Source: a virus. Taken from it: 33,638 nt of DNA. The stretch lies in IMG/VR virus record IMGVR_UViG_3300043803_001239, positions 1-33,638 of that record; one strand, 5' to 3'. The notes under the pieces are model-generated. The model had not been told where the DNA came from. It was given only the letters and a program-made list of their open reading frames with translations, and searched no databases. The position numbers and the translations under genes were made by a program. Shown here one piece after another: positions 33,520 through 33,638 of this stretch. Within the stretch, counting starts at the first letter, position 1, and each line of letters begins with the position of its first letter.

Positions 33520-33638
33520 TTCGCCCACCCCATGCGCCGGGCGATAACGTACCAAGCCTCTGTTGCAGCGCCGATGGCAAAGCCTAGCGCCACCTCCACA
33601 ACATTGAGAACGTCTGGATCGGTGGCGATGCCGCTATC
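33516..33638 (-). CDS. small membrane protein, C-terminal part, cut by window edge
   Basis: The minus strand is open from the right edge to a TGA at 33516, giving 40 residues: DSGIATDPDVLNVVEVALGF, then AIGAATEAWYVIARRMGWAK. One hydrophobic helix is visible. Its stop overlaps the GTG start of the holin-like gene. The start lies outside the window. Confidence 0.55.
   Translation of the reverse strand, partial: DSGIATDPDVLNVVEVALGFAIGAATEAWYVIARRMGWAK

Overview
The window is part of a tailed double-stranded DNA phage genome (or prophage) and contains no cellular genes. It is GC-rich with very short gene spacing, mostly ATGA, TAATG or TGATG overlaps. The structural genes (a P22 gp4-like connector, a second adaptor, a nozzle-type tail protein and two very large internal/ejection proteins, with no tape-measure, tail tube or sheath) suggest a short-tailed phage of podovirus type. 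A GcrA-like protein at 11804-12343 points to an alphaproteobacterial host, because GcrA is the CcrM-linked cell-cycle regulator of that class. Both ends are cut through genes: a C5 cytosine methyltransferase on the left and a small membrane protein on the right. Terminase large subunit, portal, major capsid protein, DNA polymerase and integrase were not seen. The head genes are probably beyond the right edge, upstream in the leftward late operon.

Layout. (1) 1-1405: truncated C5 methyltransferase, a block of three hairpins ending in a leftward terminator, a small gene with a paralogue in the replication operon, and a divergent ribbon-helix-helix protein. (2) 1382-2334: a PD-(D/E)XK-like nuclease coupled to the terminase small subunit. 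(3) 2335-2761: non-coding AT-rich region with repeats, a possible origin or control region, and a strong leftward terminator. (4) 2762-8995, leftward: about twenty small accessory genes, among them a set of HTH paralogues, two tiny membrane proteins and several internal promoters. (5) 8997-12542, leftward: primase-polymerase/ATPase, zinc-finger protein, GcrA-like regulator and an HTH protein. (6) 12543-12729: divergent control region. (7) 12730-18216, rightward: recombination operon with Sak4-type ATPase, ssDNA-binding protein, Fe-S RecB-like nuclease, RadD-like helicase and RusA resolvase. (8) 33638-18238, leftward: late operon with holin-like membrane proteins, connector proteins, nozzle, virion proteins, GNAT acetyltransferase, two ejection proteins and a tail fibre. 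Operons 7 and 8 converge at about 18.22 kb.

The primase/ATPase probably starts or extends replication on host polymerases. The rightward operon supplies recombination-dependent replication: nuclease resection, SSB coating, Sak4 pairing, helicase remodelling and RusA resolution. The late operon builds the tail and the ejection machine, including a possible peptidoglycan hydrolase domain inside the largest ejection protein. The most notable unexplained signals are a recurring TGTAAAATAATT element next to promoters, the 2.4-2.7 kb repeat region, and very short coupled genes.
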